Of a stretch of 64,000 bases of DNA, positions 16,001-25,267 are shown piece by piece. The position numbers and the translations under genes were made by a program. How positions within the stretch are numbered: position 1 is the first letter of the stretch; each line of letters starts with the position of its first letter. Source of the DNA: Kurthia sibirica (GTDB taxonomy: Bacteria > Bacillota > Bacilli > Bacillales_A > Planococcaceae); contig NZ_QFVR01000003.1 of the NCBI RefSeq assembly GCF_003143975.1, forward strand, positions 1-64,000. Direction: 5' to 3'. The notes beneath the pieces were generated by a model. The model made no database searches. It had not been told where the DNA came from and saw only the letters and a list, made by a program, of their open reading frames with translations.

Positions 16001-16185
16001 ATCATATTTTCTAAACAGAGTCAACCAACTTCACTTATCAAATTACTTGTTCTACTAAAATAATATATTGGTCTGTACGCTAGGAATAGATTACAGTATA
16101 AGCACTTCGTTTATTAACGCTATTGCTAGAGTAGAAAATTTCCTTTATTTAGCATTATTAACTATATAATCGCAAATATGAATAG

Positions 16186-16226
16186 AAAAACACACCAAAT
16201 AGTAGCCTGACTATTTGATGTGTTTT
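16186..16226 (-). terminator. terminator of the GGDEF gene
   Basis: AACACACCAAATAGT and ACTATTTGATGTGTT form a 15-bp stem with one mismatch; on the minus strand it is followed by TTTTT. Confidence 0.85.
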
Positions 16227-16232
16227 ATGTTA

Positions 16233-18038
16233 TTAGTTGAAAAATACGCGATTACGACCAGCTGTCTTCGCCAAATACAGTTGACGATCCGCTTCAGACA
16301 ATAGCTCTAACTCATCTTCATAGTTATTACTGCAGAGTGTTGTGCCACCTACACTAATCGTCACCTCTCCAAATTGACGTCCTTTATGCTCCATATGTTG
16401 CTCTTCAATACAGGCGCGTAGTTTTTCTGCCACAGCATACGCTTCATCTCTTTGTATATTATCGAGAAGTACAGCAAATTCTTCACCGCCATAACGGACA
16501 AACTGAGCACCCAATGGTAAATTATCAACCAATACTTCAACAAGGCGTTTTAGTAAAGCATCACCTTTTACATGCCCATAATAATCATTATATCGCTTGA
16601 ACTCATCTACATCGATAATAATAACGGACAAACATTCGCCGGTTTCCTTATTTTTATAAAAAAGGTTTTTTAAGTTTTTATTGAAAAAATGGCGATTAAA
16701 AGCACCTGTTAAACCATCTAAATAAGCTAATTTTTGTAGTTTAATATTCGTTTCAACTAGTTGCTGTGTACGGATTTGAATTTTGTCATCTAGCGTTGTA
16801 TTTAATTGAAGTAATTCCTCGTTCAATTCCTCTACCTTTAACCATTGTTTTGCGAAATAACGACAGAAAATAAAACTTTGAATCGCAACAAATACACCGA
16901 GTAACACAAAGGAGTATTGCGTTGAATTTGGTGATGTAATTACGACATAAATATCATGAATTCCTCCGATAAAGACGATAAACATACCAATTAGTGTTAA
17001 AACCGCATTTTGATCCTTCCAACTAATTTTACGAATAATACAATAGAGCATATAAAAATACACAAGGAATAGCGTGGAGTACACTGTCGAAAAAAGAAAT
17101 TGATAGATCTGCTGAGCGCTGATGATCGTCACTATAACCATCGCTATACTAATGATTATATTATATTGTAAAAACCGCTTAGGTATACTATTTTTGAAAT
17201 ATTGTGCCACGTAAACAATATAGAGAAAAATAGAAATTTCAGCAGACACATACGCAATTTTAGAAGCGACTAACCAATTGATTGGATCCAATATTAGTGT
17301 GTACAAATACGGCTCTGCAAACAAACCTCTAAAAACGATAGAAAGACAAAACAAACCAAATACTAAATAAACTCGATCCTGTCGTCTAAATAATGAAAAT
17401 AAAATAGAAAAAATAGCCATGAGTGAGATGCTACCAAACAAGAAAAAATAAAGGAATAGTTGACGATACATACTAGCATTCATTATTTTATCATTACCAA
17501 TTGTTACACTTTTTTCAAATCCTCCACGTATATTATCAAAATTCGATATTTGCATTGTTAATAAAATAGTCTGATTTTCTGGGACAGTAAAACTAAAATT
17601 TTTAGGTGCTAATCTTTGACGAGATGTTTTTTTACTCACACCAACCACACCATTTTTCATCGCTAAACGTTCATTGACGTAAAACTGATATGCACTATAT
17701 TGAAAGGGTATATTAATCGTTAATCTTTTACCGATAAAATGCTTAGGTAGCTTGAGTTTCGTAACATATGTAGCATAACCTTGCGCAGTCCCAGTTTTCA
17801 TTTTAAATTTATGTGGGACACTTACTACATGACCTGCATCAATATTATAATAAATAGCAGCCCTTTGAGGCGTTAATAACTGGTGTTCAAAGTAGAGCCA
17901 TTGACCATCTAAAGTTGTCTTGAAGTCACTATATTTTGCATCTTCAATATTTAATTCTGTTTGATGATTCGCTGAAGCTGGTAGTGAAAAAATGATAAAT
18001 ATACATATATATACTGTCATTGCTACGATTTTTTTCAC
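16233..18038 (-). CDS. membrane diguanylate cyclase: 7TMR-DISM extracellular and membrane domains plus GGDEF
   Basis: The 601-residue protein has a signal peptide, an extracellular beta-rich sensor (~25-180, DISMED2-like), seven membrane helices (~185-390), a short coiled coil (VEELNEELLQLNTTLDDKIQ) and a GGDEF domain (~435-600). The active-site loop is RYGGEEF, so it should make c-di-GMP from two GTP. The allosteric I-site RxxD normally just upstream reads LPLG, so product inhibition by that route is not expected. GTG at 18038 follows GGTGGAG. It is monocistronic. Confidence 0.9.
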   Translation of the reverse strand: MKKIVAMTVYICIFIIFSLPASANHQTELNIEDAKYSDFKTTLDGQWLYFEHQLLTPQRAAIYYNIDAGHVVSVPHKFKMKTGTAQGYATYVTKLKLPKHFIGKRLTINIPFQYSAYQFYVNERLAMKNGVVGVSKKTSRQRLAPKNFSFTVPENQTILLTMQISNFDNIRGGFEKSVTIGNDKIMNASMYRQLFLYFFLFGSISLMAIFSILFSLFRRQDRVYLVFGLFCLSIVFRGLFAEPYLYTLILDPINWLVASKIAYVSAEISIFLYIVYVAQYFKNSIPKRFLQYNIIISIAMVIVTIISAQQIYQFLFSTVYSTLFLVYFYMLYCIIRKISWKDQNAVLTLIGMFIVFIGGIHDIYVVITSPNSTQYSFVLLGVFVAIQSFIFCRYFAKQWLKVEELNEELLQLNTTLDDKIQIRTQQLVETNIKLQKLAYLDGLTGAFNRHFFNKNLKNLFYKNKETGECLSVIIIDVDEFKRYNDYYGHVKGDALLKRLVEVLVDNLPLGAQFVRYGGEEFAVLLDNIQRDEAYAVAEKLRACIEEQHMEHKGRQFGEVTISVGGTTLCSNNYEDELELLSEADRQLYLAKTAGRNRVFFN

Positions 18039-18255
18039 AACTCCACCTCACCCTCTCTAGCCTTATTCCCTTTTTTCAAAAAATTATATCGCCAGTATTT
18101 ACTCTAATTATAAGTGTTTCACCATTAAACTACAGTGTTATTTACTATTTTCAGTACTTTTTTATTATCATTCCTGTAATGAATATCTTTTAAGGGATAA
18201 AATACCTAAATAATATATATATATACCCAACAAGAAATTTTTCTTTGCAATAAAT

Positions 18256-18290
18256 AAAAACACTTGACCTATAAAACTTAGTCAAGTGTT
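18256..18290 (-). terminator. terminator of tenA
   Basis: AACACTTGA and TCAAGTGTT pair around a 14-base loop, followed on the minus strand by TTTTTATTTATT. The interval 18039-18255 holds the upstream region of the GGDEF gene and nothing else recognised. Confidence 0.75.
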
Positions 18291-18296
18291 CCATAA

Positions 18297-18998
18297 TTAG
18301 ACTGTTTCTGTTACTGCATCTAATAAATTTTGTGGCCAATCCACTACATCATTTCCCATATCCCAGAATAAATATTCAAATCTTGTCGTTGTCAAAAAGA
18401 TTTCCTTTAATTTATCACGTTCCACCCCCTGCAGGTCAATGGCTAATCTATCCATTAAATCCACAGTCGCTTGTACACTTTTAGCAAAATCATCACTGCT
18501 ATATGTACGGATCCAGTCTCCATATAAAGGATGCTCTAGAGAGCCTGGTATTGCAGCCAATTCGGCACCAATTTCAGCATAGCTAATAGCGCATGGAAGC
18601 ACCGCTGCAATAACATGTGCTAATGAACCATTTTGAGCTTCAGCAAGCATATAACGCGTATAAGCAATCGTCGTTGGCGCTTCAATTGCTTCTTCAAAAT
18701 CTTGCGCTGTCACACCAAAACGCTCCGCATATTGCCGGTGAAGGGCCATCTCTCCTGCTAATATATAATTTACACTGTTCGATAACTCTGTCATTGTCGA
18801 TAAATCCGATGCTTTTTGTATACCAAGAGCATACACCTTAGCATATTGAATCAAATATAAATAATCTTGAATCAAATAATATTTAAATTTTCCTGGTTCT
18901 AGTGTTCCATGGCCAATTCCCTGTACAAATGGATGGCTATGGTTGGCTCTCCACGTCTTATTAATGCCTGCGATTAACTCATCTGAAAATTTCATCAT
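18297..18998 (-). CDS. tenA: thiaminase II / aminopyrimidine aminohydrolase TenA
   Basis: The ~233-residue protein matches TenA. It hydrolyses formyl-aminopyrimidine to HMP in thiamine salvage and can also cleave thiamine. Visible features are HPFVQGIGHGTLEPGKFKYYLIQDYLYL (Asp of the substrate pocket), the region AAVLPCAISYAEIGAEL with the catalytic Cys and conserved Tyr/Glu, and YSSDDFAKSVQ near the C terminus. Start chosen at ATG 18998 (or 18995) after AAGAGG; the ORF extends upstream to 19031 but that would run into the riboswitch terminator. It is controlled by a TPP riboswitch. Confidence 0.93.
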   Translation of the reverse strand: MMKFSDELIAGINKTWRANHSHPFVQGIGHGTLEPGKFKYYLIQDYLYLIQYAKVYALGIQKASDLSTMTELSNSVNYILAGEMALHRQYAERFGVTAQDFEEAIEAPTTIAYTRYMLAEAQNGSLAHVIAAVLPCAISYAEIGAELAAIPGSLEHPLYGDWIRTYSSDDFAKSVQATVDLMDRLAIDLQGVERDKLKEIFLTTTRFEYLFWDMGNDVVDWPQNLLDAVTETV

Positions 18999-19032
18999 CT
19001 TTTCCTCTTTTCCCACAAACAAGGAAGGCAAT

Positions 19033-19070
19033 AAAAAAAGTCACGATTCCTATAAAAGAAAATCGCGACT
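19033..19070 (-). terminator. TPP riboswitch expression-platform terminator
   Basis: AGTCGCGATT and AATCGTGACT pair around a 14-base loop and are followed by seven T residues, between the TPP aptamer and tenA. This is the layout of an OFF switch that ends transcription when TPP is bound. Confidence 0.85.
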
Positions 19071-19105
19071 ATAATTTACGCTTAAAAATGGCATAAATGA
19101 TACTG

Positions 19106-19193
19106 TCACTTCTTCCTTCCGGCAGTTCGAACTGCATCAAGTTAGAGGGTTAAGCAGTTGCTTTCTCAGCCCATAAGGCACCCCTAGTAGTGA
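19106..19193 (-). ncRNA. TPP riboswitch (THI element)
   Basis: The minus strand carries the conserved blocks in order: AGGGGTGCC, GGGCTGAGA, ACCCT, ACTTGATGCAGTTCG and GCCGGAAGGAAG. Together with the terminator at 19033-19070 it should repress tenA when thiamine pyrophosphate is plentiful. A weak TTGACT promoter element lies at 19254-19259, just after the leuA stop, so the switch probably has its own transcript. Confidence 0.92.
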
Positions 19194-19265
19194 TTGTTTG
19201 TGTATTCATTTGTTTTGGTTGTACAACACTATCATCATCTATTCATAACGGAAAGTCAAAGGATA

Positions 19266-20840
19266 TTAGACAGTTTGTGGAATATAGATGAAGTTATCGA
19301 CAACGATTGTATTGATTGCGTTAATATAAGCTAGTGCTGATGCTTTAATGACATCTGTATCGGAAGCTTTTGCTATATAAGTCTGTCCGTTATATTGTAC
19401 TTGAAGTTTTACTTTACCAAGCGCTTCTTTCCCACGTGATACACTTGATATTTTATATTCCATCAATTTCACTTCAAATTCTGTCACCTCTTGTAGCGCA
19501 GAATAAAGCGCATCAATTGAACCTGTACCGACTGTTGAAGCTTTAAATACTTCGTCACCTTTTCGCACTTTAACGCTTGCTGAAGGGAAAATCGGATTAG
19601 AAATTACTTGAATATCTTCTAAGTGGTAAAATTTATCACTATGCAGATTTACTTTTTCACTAGAGGTTTGTTTGTTAAAATAATTTTCAACTAATATGAA
19701 CAAATCATGATCATACACTTCTTTTTTAGCATCTGCTAATTTCAAGAAATCAGCAAATATTTCTTCAAAATGTTCTTCTGTCAAATGACCAATTGATAGA
19801 TTTTCAAGTGCATTTTTAACTGCATGACGACCAGAACGTGCAGTCAGTACTAATTCCATATCATCAAGTCCAACTTCAGTCGGGCTAACAATTTCATAAG
19901 CATCTCTCGATTTTAATAGCCCATCTTGATGAATACCAGAAGAGTGAGCAAATGCATTGTCGCCAGTGATTGCCTTATTCACTTGAACATCAATTCCCAT
20001 TAAACTAGAAACGATACGTGACGTGTTCATAATTTCTTTTTTATTGACTCGTGTATAGGCATCAAAATAATTATGACGCGTTGACAATGCCATGACTACT
20101 TCCTCTAGTGCTGCATTACCGGCACGTTCCCCGATACCATTGATTGTACATTCCACTTTGTCTGCACCATTTTTAATGGCCGCAAGTGTATTGGCTGTGG
20201 CCATCCCCAAATCATTATGACAGTGAACACTCAATAATACCGAATCATCTAGGTTTTTCATACGATCATTCAGTTTCGCAATCATTGCTCCAAATTCTTC
20301 TGGAACTGCATATCCCACAGTATCTGGCACATTAATCATTGTCGCACCAGCTTTCATAACCGCTTCAATTGTCTTCCATAAGTATTCAAAGTCGGAGCGT
20401 GAGGCATCCTCAGTTGAATATTGTATTTGTGGCATTAATGTTTTTGCATATTTCACAGCATCAATACCAATCTGTAAAATTTGATCTTTAGATTTAGAGA
20501 ATTTTTTCTCTACATGAATATCCGATGTGCCAAGCACCATATGAATCATTGGACTTTCTGCATACTTAACCGATTCATATACTGCATCGATGTCACCTTT
20601 AACAGCACGTGCGAGAGCCGTAATCATAAGATCATCTGTGTTCCCTACTTTTTGTGCTATTTGTTTTACGGCATTAAAATCACCTTCTGAGGAAGCTGGA
20701 AAACCTGCTTCGATAATATCCACTTGTAGTTTTTTTAGTTGGTGAGCTACTTCTAGTTTTTCATATAAGTTTAACTTCGCTCCCGGTACTTGTTCTCCAT
20801 CGCGTAGTGTTGTATCAAATAGCCAAATTTTCTTAGACAT
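19266..20840 (-). CDS. leuA: 2-isopropylmalate synthase
   Basis: The 524-residue LeuA joins acetyl-CoA and 2-ketoisovalerate in the first committed step of leucine synthesis. The N-terminal HMGL-like barrel carries FDTTLRDGEQVPGAKL, metal ligands in SVHCHNDLGMATAN, and NGIGERAGNAALEE. The C-terminal ~130 residues form the leucine-binding regulatory domain. The length is normal for the bacterial type. No leuBCD or ilv genes are adjacent, which is unusual for Bacillales, where leuA often lies in an ilv-leu operon. Control is by a T-box leader. Confidence 0.95.
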   Translation of the reverse strand: MSKKIWLFDTTLRDGEQVPGAKLNLYEKLEVAHQLKKLQVDIIEAGFPASSEGDFNAVKQIAQKVGNTDDLMITALARAVKGDIDAVYESVKYAESPMIHMVLGTSDIHVEKKFSKSKDQILQIGIDAVKYAKTLMPQIQYSTEDASRSDFEYLWKTIEAVMKAGATMINVPDTVGYAVPEEFGAMIAKLNDRMKNLDDSVLLSVHCHNDLGMATANTLAAIKNGADKVECTINGIGERAGNAALEEVVMALSTRHNYFDAYTRVNKKEIMNTSRIVSSLMGIDVQVNKAITGDNAFAHSSGIHQDGLLKSRDAYEIVSPTEVGLDDMELVLTARSGRHAVKNALENLSIGHLTEEHFEEIFADFLKLADAKKEVYDHDLFILVENYFNKQTSSEKVNLHSDKFYHLEDIQVISNPIFPSASVKVRKGDEVFKASTVGTGSIDALYSALQEVTEFEVKLMEYKISSVSRGKEALGKVKLQVQYNGQTYIAKASDTDVIKASALAYINAINTIVVDNFIYIPQTV

Positions 20841-20880
20841 AATTTTTCTCCTTCTTTCTTTTCATTTTCTTAAAACATCA

Positions 20881-21110
20881 AAAAAATCCCGTCTCTATTA
20901 CGTACATAATAGAGACGAGACATTGCTCGCGGTACCACTCTAATTGATGGATTGTCACCAATCCATCCACTCATCGGAGTCAAAAACTAACTCCTATCCT
21001 GCTAACGGAGGAATCCGTGCCGCCCTACTGTTCATTTCAGGCTGCTTGCTCATGAACGAGTTCGAGTCAAACCTTCGCTAATTTTCACCGACCATTAGCT
21101 CTCTAAAGAA
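20881..21110 (-). ncRNA. T-box leader, leucine-type
   Basis: The minus strand begins with a stem I of T-box type (AGAGAGCTAATGGTCGGTGAA). It has a CTC triplet in the probable specifier loop (GAACTCGTTC, 21058-21060), the T-box motif AGAGTGGTACCGCGAGC (20925-20941), and a terminator with stem GTCTCTATTA/TAATAGAGAC followed by T6 (20881-20917). Uncharged tRNA-Leu should stabilise the antiterminator and switch on leuA. Another CTC nearby could be the specifier, and both encode Leu. Confidence 0.93.
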
Positions 21111-21168
21111 GATGATTGATCTCTACTACTTTCAATCTTTGCTTATTTGAATTATCTGATTGTTTAGA

Positions 21169-21197
21169 ATAATAGACTATTTAAAACATAATGTCAA
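21169..21197 (-). promoter_or_regulatory. leuA promoter
   Basis: TTGACA (21192-21197) and TATTAT (21169-21174) with a 17-bp spacer on the minus strand, ~60 bp upstream of the T-box stem I. It is one of the best promoter matches in the window. The interval 21200-21560 holds no gene that I can support. Confidence 0.85.
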
Positions 21198-21576
21198 TGA
21201 ATTATCAGAAAATATTTAATTTTCTTTATATAATGGTATTATTTACTTTATTAGTATTAACTTGAATACGTCCGTCCCGCTATAAGCACTGTCGATTAAC
21301 TATTTAGCATCAACGAACTGTACTGAATTTGTGAATGCTAGTTTCATTAGATAATTTACTTTTATTGGCTTGAAAGTTCGGCAATATTCTTTATGATTTT
21401 ATTTACGAGAAAGCTTTTTTAGAATAGAGAGACATATGCTAGCAAAAAATAATAGATGACTAGCAGATGAAAAATACCTATTTTTATCATTATTTTAAAT
21501 TTTCAACATAAAAATAACTATATAATGAAATGGTAACAAGTTCAACTTACTATTTCCCCTAAAGGAGTTGCTCATT

Positions 21577-22062
21577 ATGAGTATCGAAAGAATGTTAGAT
21601 TTCCGTAAAAATGGCCATTACGAAGAGGCAAAAACCACCATGCTACAGCTACTTTCAAAAGAGCCGTTTAATGCATACTATCATTATCAAATGGCTTGGT
21701 GTTATGATAATTTAAGCATGGAAAAACAAGCAATTATTCATTATGAACAAGCATTGCAAATTGGCTTAGATGACGACTATATTGAAGCTGCTTACTTAGG
21801 TTATGGTAGTACTTGTCGCTCTTTAGGTATGTATGAAAAAGCTGCTACTATCTTTGAAAAAGCAATCGGTATTTCACCAAATAATGGATCATTTAAAACA
21901 TTTTATGCCATGACATTATATAATTTAGATCGTCATTCTGAAGCCATGACAATTTTATTGCAATTGCTTGTAAATACGACTAAAGATGAAGAAATTTTAC
22001 TTTATAAAAAAGCAATTAATTTTTATAGTACACAATTAGATACCGTTTGGGATTCATACTAA
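21577..22062 (+). CDS. TPR-repeat protein
   Basis: The 161-residue protein consists of about four tetratricopeptide repeats (YYHYQMAWCYDNLSMEKQAIIHYEQALQIG, YLGYGSTCRSLGMYEKAATIFEKAIGI, FYAMTLYNLDRHSEAMTILLQLL). It would form a helical scaffold for protein contacts in the cytoplasm. ATG at 21577 sits nine bases after AAAGGAG; an in-frame TTG at 21568 is too close to the site. It is monocistronic, and the partner is unknown. Confidence 0.85.
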   Translation: MSIERMLDFRKNGHYEEAKTTMLQLLSKEPFNAYYHYQMAWCYDNLSMEKQAIIHYEQALQIGLDDDYIEAAYLGYGSTCRSLGMYEKAATIFEKAIGISPNNGSFKTFYAMTLYNLDRHSEAMTILLQLLVNTTKDEEILLYKKAINFYSTQLDTVWDSY

Positions 22063-22091
22063 ATTTGAGCACTCTTTTTAATCTGGTCTAT

Positions 22092-22141
22092 AAAAAATTC
22101 TAATTTCCACTCTATAAATAGGAGGAAATTAGAATTTTTTT
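22092..22141. terminator. bidirectional terminator
   Basis: AAAAAATTCTAATTTCC and GGAAATTAGAATTTTTT pair around a 15-base loop, past the TPR gene and facing the GrpB-family gene. Confidence 0.85.
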
Positions 22142-22174
22142 ATGTCTTTAAATTTTGTAAAGTACAAATATGTA

Positions 22175-22693
22175 TTAACGATCCAACCAGTACCAAATTA
22201 ATGCTTCTCTCTCAATATCCTTAATGAGTGCATTTTTCCCATCTATGTAGCGCTTTATATCATATGGATACTGTGATGCAAGATGACTTTTTAATGCACT
22301 ATATTGCTGTCGTCTTTCTTTATTTTCTTGTAAGTAATCGCGAAAAGCTATATGCCTTACTATTTCTGTAATATTATCGAACTTAAATGCATGAATATGG
22401 TGTGTTCTTTCCGCTCCACCCTTTCTAAAGTAACGACGACCGCGAATGCCGAATTCTCCCATAACTTCATAACCATCTATTTTCATTTGCTGAGAAAGTC
22501 GATCCAAATATTCTAAATCTTTGACGATTAGTAAAAGGTCAATGACTGGTTTCGCACGCAAGCCCTTAATTGATGTACTGCCAATATGAAAACAGCGAAT
22601 TAATTGTTCTTGTAAGCGCAATTGCAGACTGTTTTTTTCTAGATTATATTCCTCCGTCCAACTATCCTGATAATCGACAACTTTAACATCCAT
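22175..22693 (-). CDS. GrpB-family protein (UPF0157)
   Basis: The 172-residue protein has the features of the GrpB/UPF0157 family, a nucleotidyltransferase-like fold: F.IGSTSIKGLRAKPVIDLLLIV near residue 35-60 holds the G-S and the D-hD pattern, and HHIHAF follows later. Stand-alone members are widespread in Bacilli, and their substrate is not established. GAAGGGGTG precedes the ATG. It appears to be transcribed alone. Confidence 0.85.
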   Translation of the reverse strand: MDVKVVDYQDSWTEEYNLEKNSLQLRLQEQLIRCFHIGSTSIKGLRAKPVIDLLLIVKDLEYLDRLSQQMKIDGYEVMGEFGIRGRRYFRKGGAERTHHIHAFKFDNITEIVRHIAFRDYLQENKERRQQYSALKSHLASQYPYDIKRYIDGKNALIKDIEREALIWYWLDR

Positions 22694-22810
22694 GTCTTTT
22701 CACCCCTTCATTTATTTCCACTATTTTACCATTTCTTTTCTCTTAAATCTTGTTAATTTACCCTAAAACATTCATCATTTTTTTTTCAATTCTTTGTTTT
22801 TTTGCGAAAT

Positions 22811-22851
22811 AAAAAAAGCTTGAGACCATTAAGAAATGGTTTACTCAAGCT
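22811..22851 (-). terminator. terminator after the membrane protein gene
   Basis: AGCTTGAG...CTCAAGCT with an inner CCATT/AATGG stem, followed on the minus strand by seven T residues. It directly follows the stop codon at 22856. Confidence 0.85.
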
Positions 22852-22855
22852 GCTA

Positions 22856-23368
22856 TTATATAGCCTTTTCCTCAGATTTTGGTTTTTTCTCACAAACTGC
22901 ACCAGAAAAAAAACAAACAATTAATACGATACCAAATAGTAGAATAATTTGTTGTGGTGAAACGAATCGTATAAATGATACACCTAACATCGCAAAGCCT
23001 ACGAGTAAATAATTACTTACTGCATGTATCGAATATAACGGCTGTGTAATATGCCATGCACGAAAATACCCTTGTAAAAACCCCAGTATAAGCTGCGTCA
23101 TTAGTACAAGATACAAGAAGACAGACATGTTATTTTCGGAGAAGCCTACTCCTACAAAAACAAGTCCCATTACACCGTATAACCAATAAATACTGGGCGT
23201 AGACCATTTATGACAAACAACATAACCAAGTGCCGCAGCAAAGGAATGAATAGCAAAAAACCAAGCAAACATCGGAAAAGTTAAACTGCTATTTTTTAAC
23301 CAAATAATATAATATGGAAATACCAGTGCACTACCAACTGTCATAACCAACGGGAAATACCGACTCAT
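22856..23368 (-). CDS. integral membrane protein, unknown
   Basis: The 170-residue product has about five hydrophobic helices (SRYFPLVMTVGSALVFPYYIIWL, FAWFFAIHSFAAALGYVVC, WLYGVMGLVFVGVGF, VFLYLVLMTQLILGFLQGYF, IILLFGIVLIVCFFSGAVC). Its ATG overlaps the stop of the preceding FAD oxidoreductase gene by four bases (ATGA), so the two are translationally coupled and probably act together at the membrane. The family is not recognised. Confidence 0.75.
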   Translation of the reverse strand: MSRYFPLVMTVGSALVFPYYIIWLKNSSLTFPMFAWFFAIHSFAAALGYVVCHKWSTPSIYWLYGVMGLVFVGVGFSENNMSVFLYLVLMTQLILGFLQGYFRAWHITQPLYSIHAVSNYLLVGFAMLGVSFIRFVSPQQIILLFGIVLIVCFFSGAVCEKKPKSEEKAI

Positions 23369-24801
23369 TGATTCACCTGCTGCAAGTAATTTTTATAGAA
23401 ATTATTATAAAAAACCTCATTTGGATCCTGCAATAACTTCATCTTTTTACTATCTTTTGCATGCGGATAAGCAGCCTCAAATTGTGCCAATGTTTGATAG
23501 GGGTAGTAAGGTAAGTAATACGTACCACGGTGTAATAAGGCGGCATCTGTCCATTGTTGAATAAAACTTTTAGCTGCTTCAATCCCTTGATCAGATGTTG
23601 GATGTTGGATGAGCAACACAAAAGCAATCATCGGCTCTTTTGCATAGTTTAAGGCAGTTGATTCATCATTTGACACGATACGTAGCGTGATATTATGCAA
23701 TTTCACCTCTTCATTTTTATCATCTTGAGGAATCCACTTTTTCAAATCTGCGACAAATTCATCAAATTCATCGATTGGAATGAAAAATTCTTGCAACACT
23801 TCCACGGAACCTAGTTTTGTATATTCCATAAAAGTAGATTCGGAGCGCATTGCATTATTACGCGTAATTGTCTTACCAGATTGATAGGCAAATAATTTTT
23901 TTTGCATTGCCCAAAATGCAGTTTCCCATTTTCCACCCTGCCTGCCAACATCTAATCCCCATTTTGACAGATGGACCAGACTCTCTTCTTTTAATGGCTC
24001 AATTAGCGGTTTTTTCGCTGTGTCGATATAATTCATCACGTACATCTCGTCTAAGAAATGTTTGGGGTCCACACTTAATCTTGCATAATGCATCGCAATA
24101 GTTGGTGTGGCGAGAACTTTTTTCAAATAGTTTTCATAATTGCGTACATTCATCTCTTGTGATTCATAGCGATAAATCGTATCGTCAACGACATCAAATG
24201 TAACATCGATGATAATACCAAAAAGGCCGTACCCACCAAGAATATAGGACATTTCTTTTTTATCCGTTTGACGATGGAGTTCTTTCAATTGGCCTGTTGG
24301 TGTGATAATTGTCATTTTAGCTACTGTAGAAGCCATCGAGCCATGGCGTATATCTCGACCATGTCCATTAACAGAGAGCGAACCACCTACTGTGAAAATC
24401 GGCAGTGATTGTGTTACTTTCATTGCCAACCCCTGTTTTGCTACCGCTGTTTGCACATCCGAAATAAGTGCCCCTGCTTCGACAGTCACTTGTTTTTTCT
24501 CCCTATTTACTTCAAGAATACGATTAAAAGATTTCATATCGATAACAATCGCATCCTTATAATATGTATGTCCTCCTTGTGAATGTTGCACGCCTGCAAT
24601 CGACAGTTTTTTGCCTTCTTTGTTTGCTAATTTCACAAGATCCACAAGCTGTTGTCTATTTTTCGCCCGTTCGATTGCCTGCACTTTTTGTGGTAATAAG
24701 CCCGTGTAATCTGTCGTCAAACTATCTTGTTGTAGACCATAATGACGTTTTTCTACCGGTATGATGAATAAGGTTGCTAATGTAATCATGACCACGACCA
24801 A
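23365..24801 (-). CDS. FAD-linked oxidoreductase, aldonolactone-oxidase-like, membrane-anchored
   Basis: The protein (~478 residues from the GTG at 24801) has an N-terminal hydrophobic segment and a VAO-type FAD domain: KLSIAGVQHSQGGHTYY, a second block VEAGALISDVQTAVAKQGL, then GGSLSVNGHGRDIRHG. The C-terminal part resembles gulono/arabinono-lactone oxidases. It would oxidise a sugar lactone or related alcohol at the membrane. The true start may be further upstream. AGGGGG precedes in-frame ATT and ATA codons near 24840, and starting there would restore a basic stretch (RKP) before the membrane segment. No ATG, GTG or TTG sits at a suitable distance from that site. Confidence 0.82.
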   Translation of the reverse strand: MVVVMITLATLFIIPVEKRHYGLQQDSLTTDYTGLLPQKVQAIERAKNRQQLVDLVKLANKEGKKLSIAGVQHSQGGHTYYKDAIVIDMKSFNRILEVNREKKQVTVEAGALISDVQTAVAKQGLAMKVTQSLPIFTVGGSLSVNGHGRDIRHGSMASTVAKMTIITPTGQLKELHRQTDKKEMSYILGGYGLFGIIIDVTFDVVDDTIYRYESQEMNVRNYENYLKKVLATPTIAMHYARLSVDPKHFLDEMYVMNYIDTAKKPLIEPLKEESLVHLSKWGLDVGRQGGKWETAFWAMQKKLFAYQSGKTITRNNAMRSESTFMEYTKLGSVEVLQEFFIPIDEFDEFVADLKKWIPQDDKNEEVKLHNITLRIVSNDESTALNYAKEPMIAFVLLIQHPTSDQGIEAAKSFIQQWTDAALLHRGTYYLPYYPYQTLAQFEAAYPHAKDSKKMKLLQDPNEVFYNNFYKNYLQQVNQ

Positions 24802-25008
24802 GGCAATGAACCACGGCTTTCTAATAAAATCTATCTCAATCCCCCTAATTTTACTTATTTCACATTATTTTCGTATCACATTCATTCACTCTCCATATAT
24901 TTATTAACCTACTTTTCACAGCTCTGTATGATAGCACTTCAATTAATTATAACGTTATTTCCATTAAAAAGTTTCACAGGAAAAAAATGTACTTTCCTGC
25001 CATTAAAA

Positions 25009-25256
25009 GAGCTTGGGACAGAACAAAAATAGTATGTCTCCCATATGAATCATCAAATCAATTGAACGCGCAGAAAACGACGCCTGCGGGAATAGCATGA
25101 GCTGCCCCTCCCCCAAGAACGCAGTGACGAGGCGTTTGAAGCCATGTCCGCGGAAAACGTTTTTCGCAGTGCAAACGGATTGAAATGAATAATCCCATAT
25201 GATTTTGAAAAATCATACGGGATTTTCTCTGTTGAAAATACGTTTGTCTCAGGCTC
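25009..25256 (+). repeat. GAGCCTG intergenic element, copy 2 (248 bp)
   Basis: The element starts GAGCTTGGGACAG and ends GTCTCAGGCTC, with hairpin CCCATATGATTTT/AAAATCATACGGG near its right end. It lies 12 bp past the stop of the GNAT gene, in position to act as that gene's terminator. The bases AAA/TTT flank it symmetrically. The interval 24802-25008 holds nothing else recognised. Confidence 0.88.
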
Positions 25257-25267
25257 TTTCTGACATA

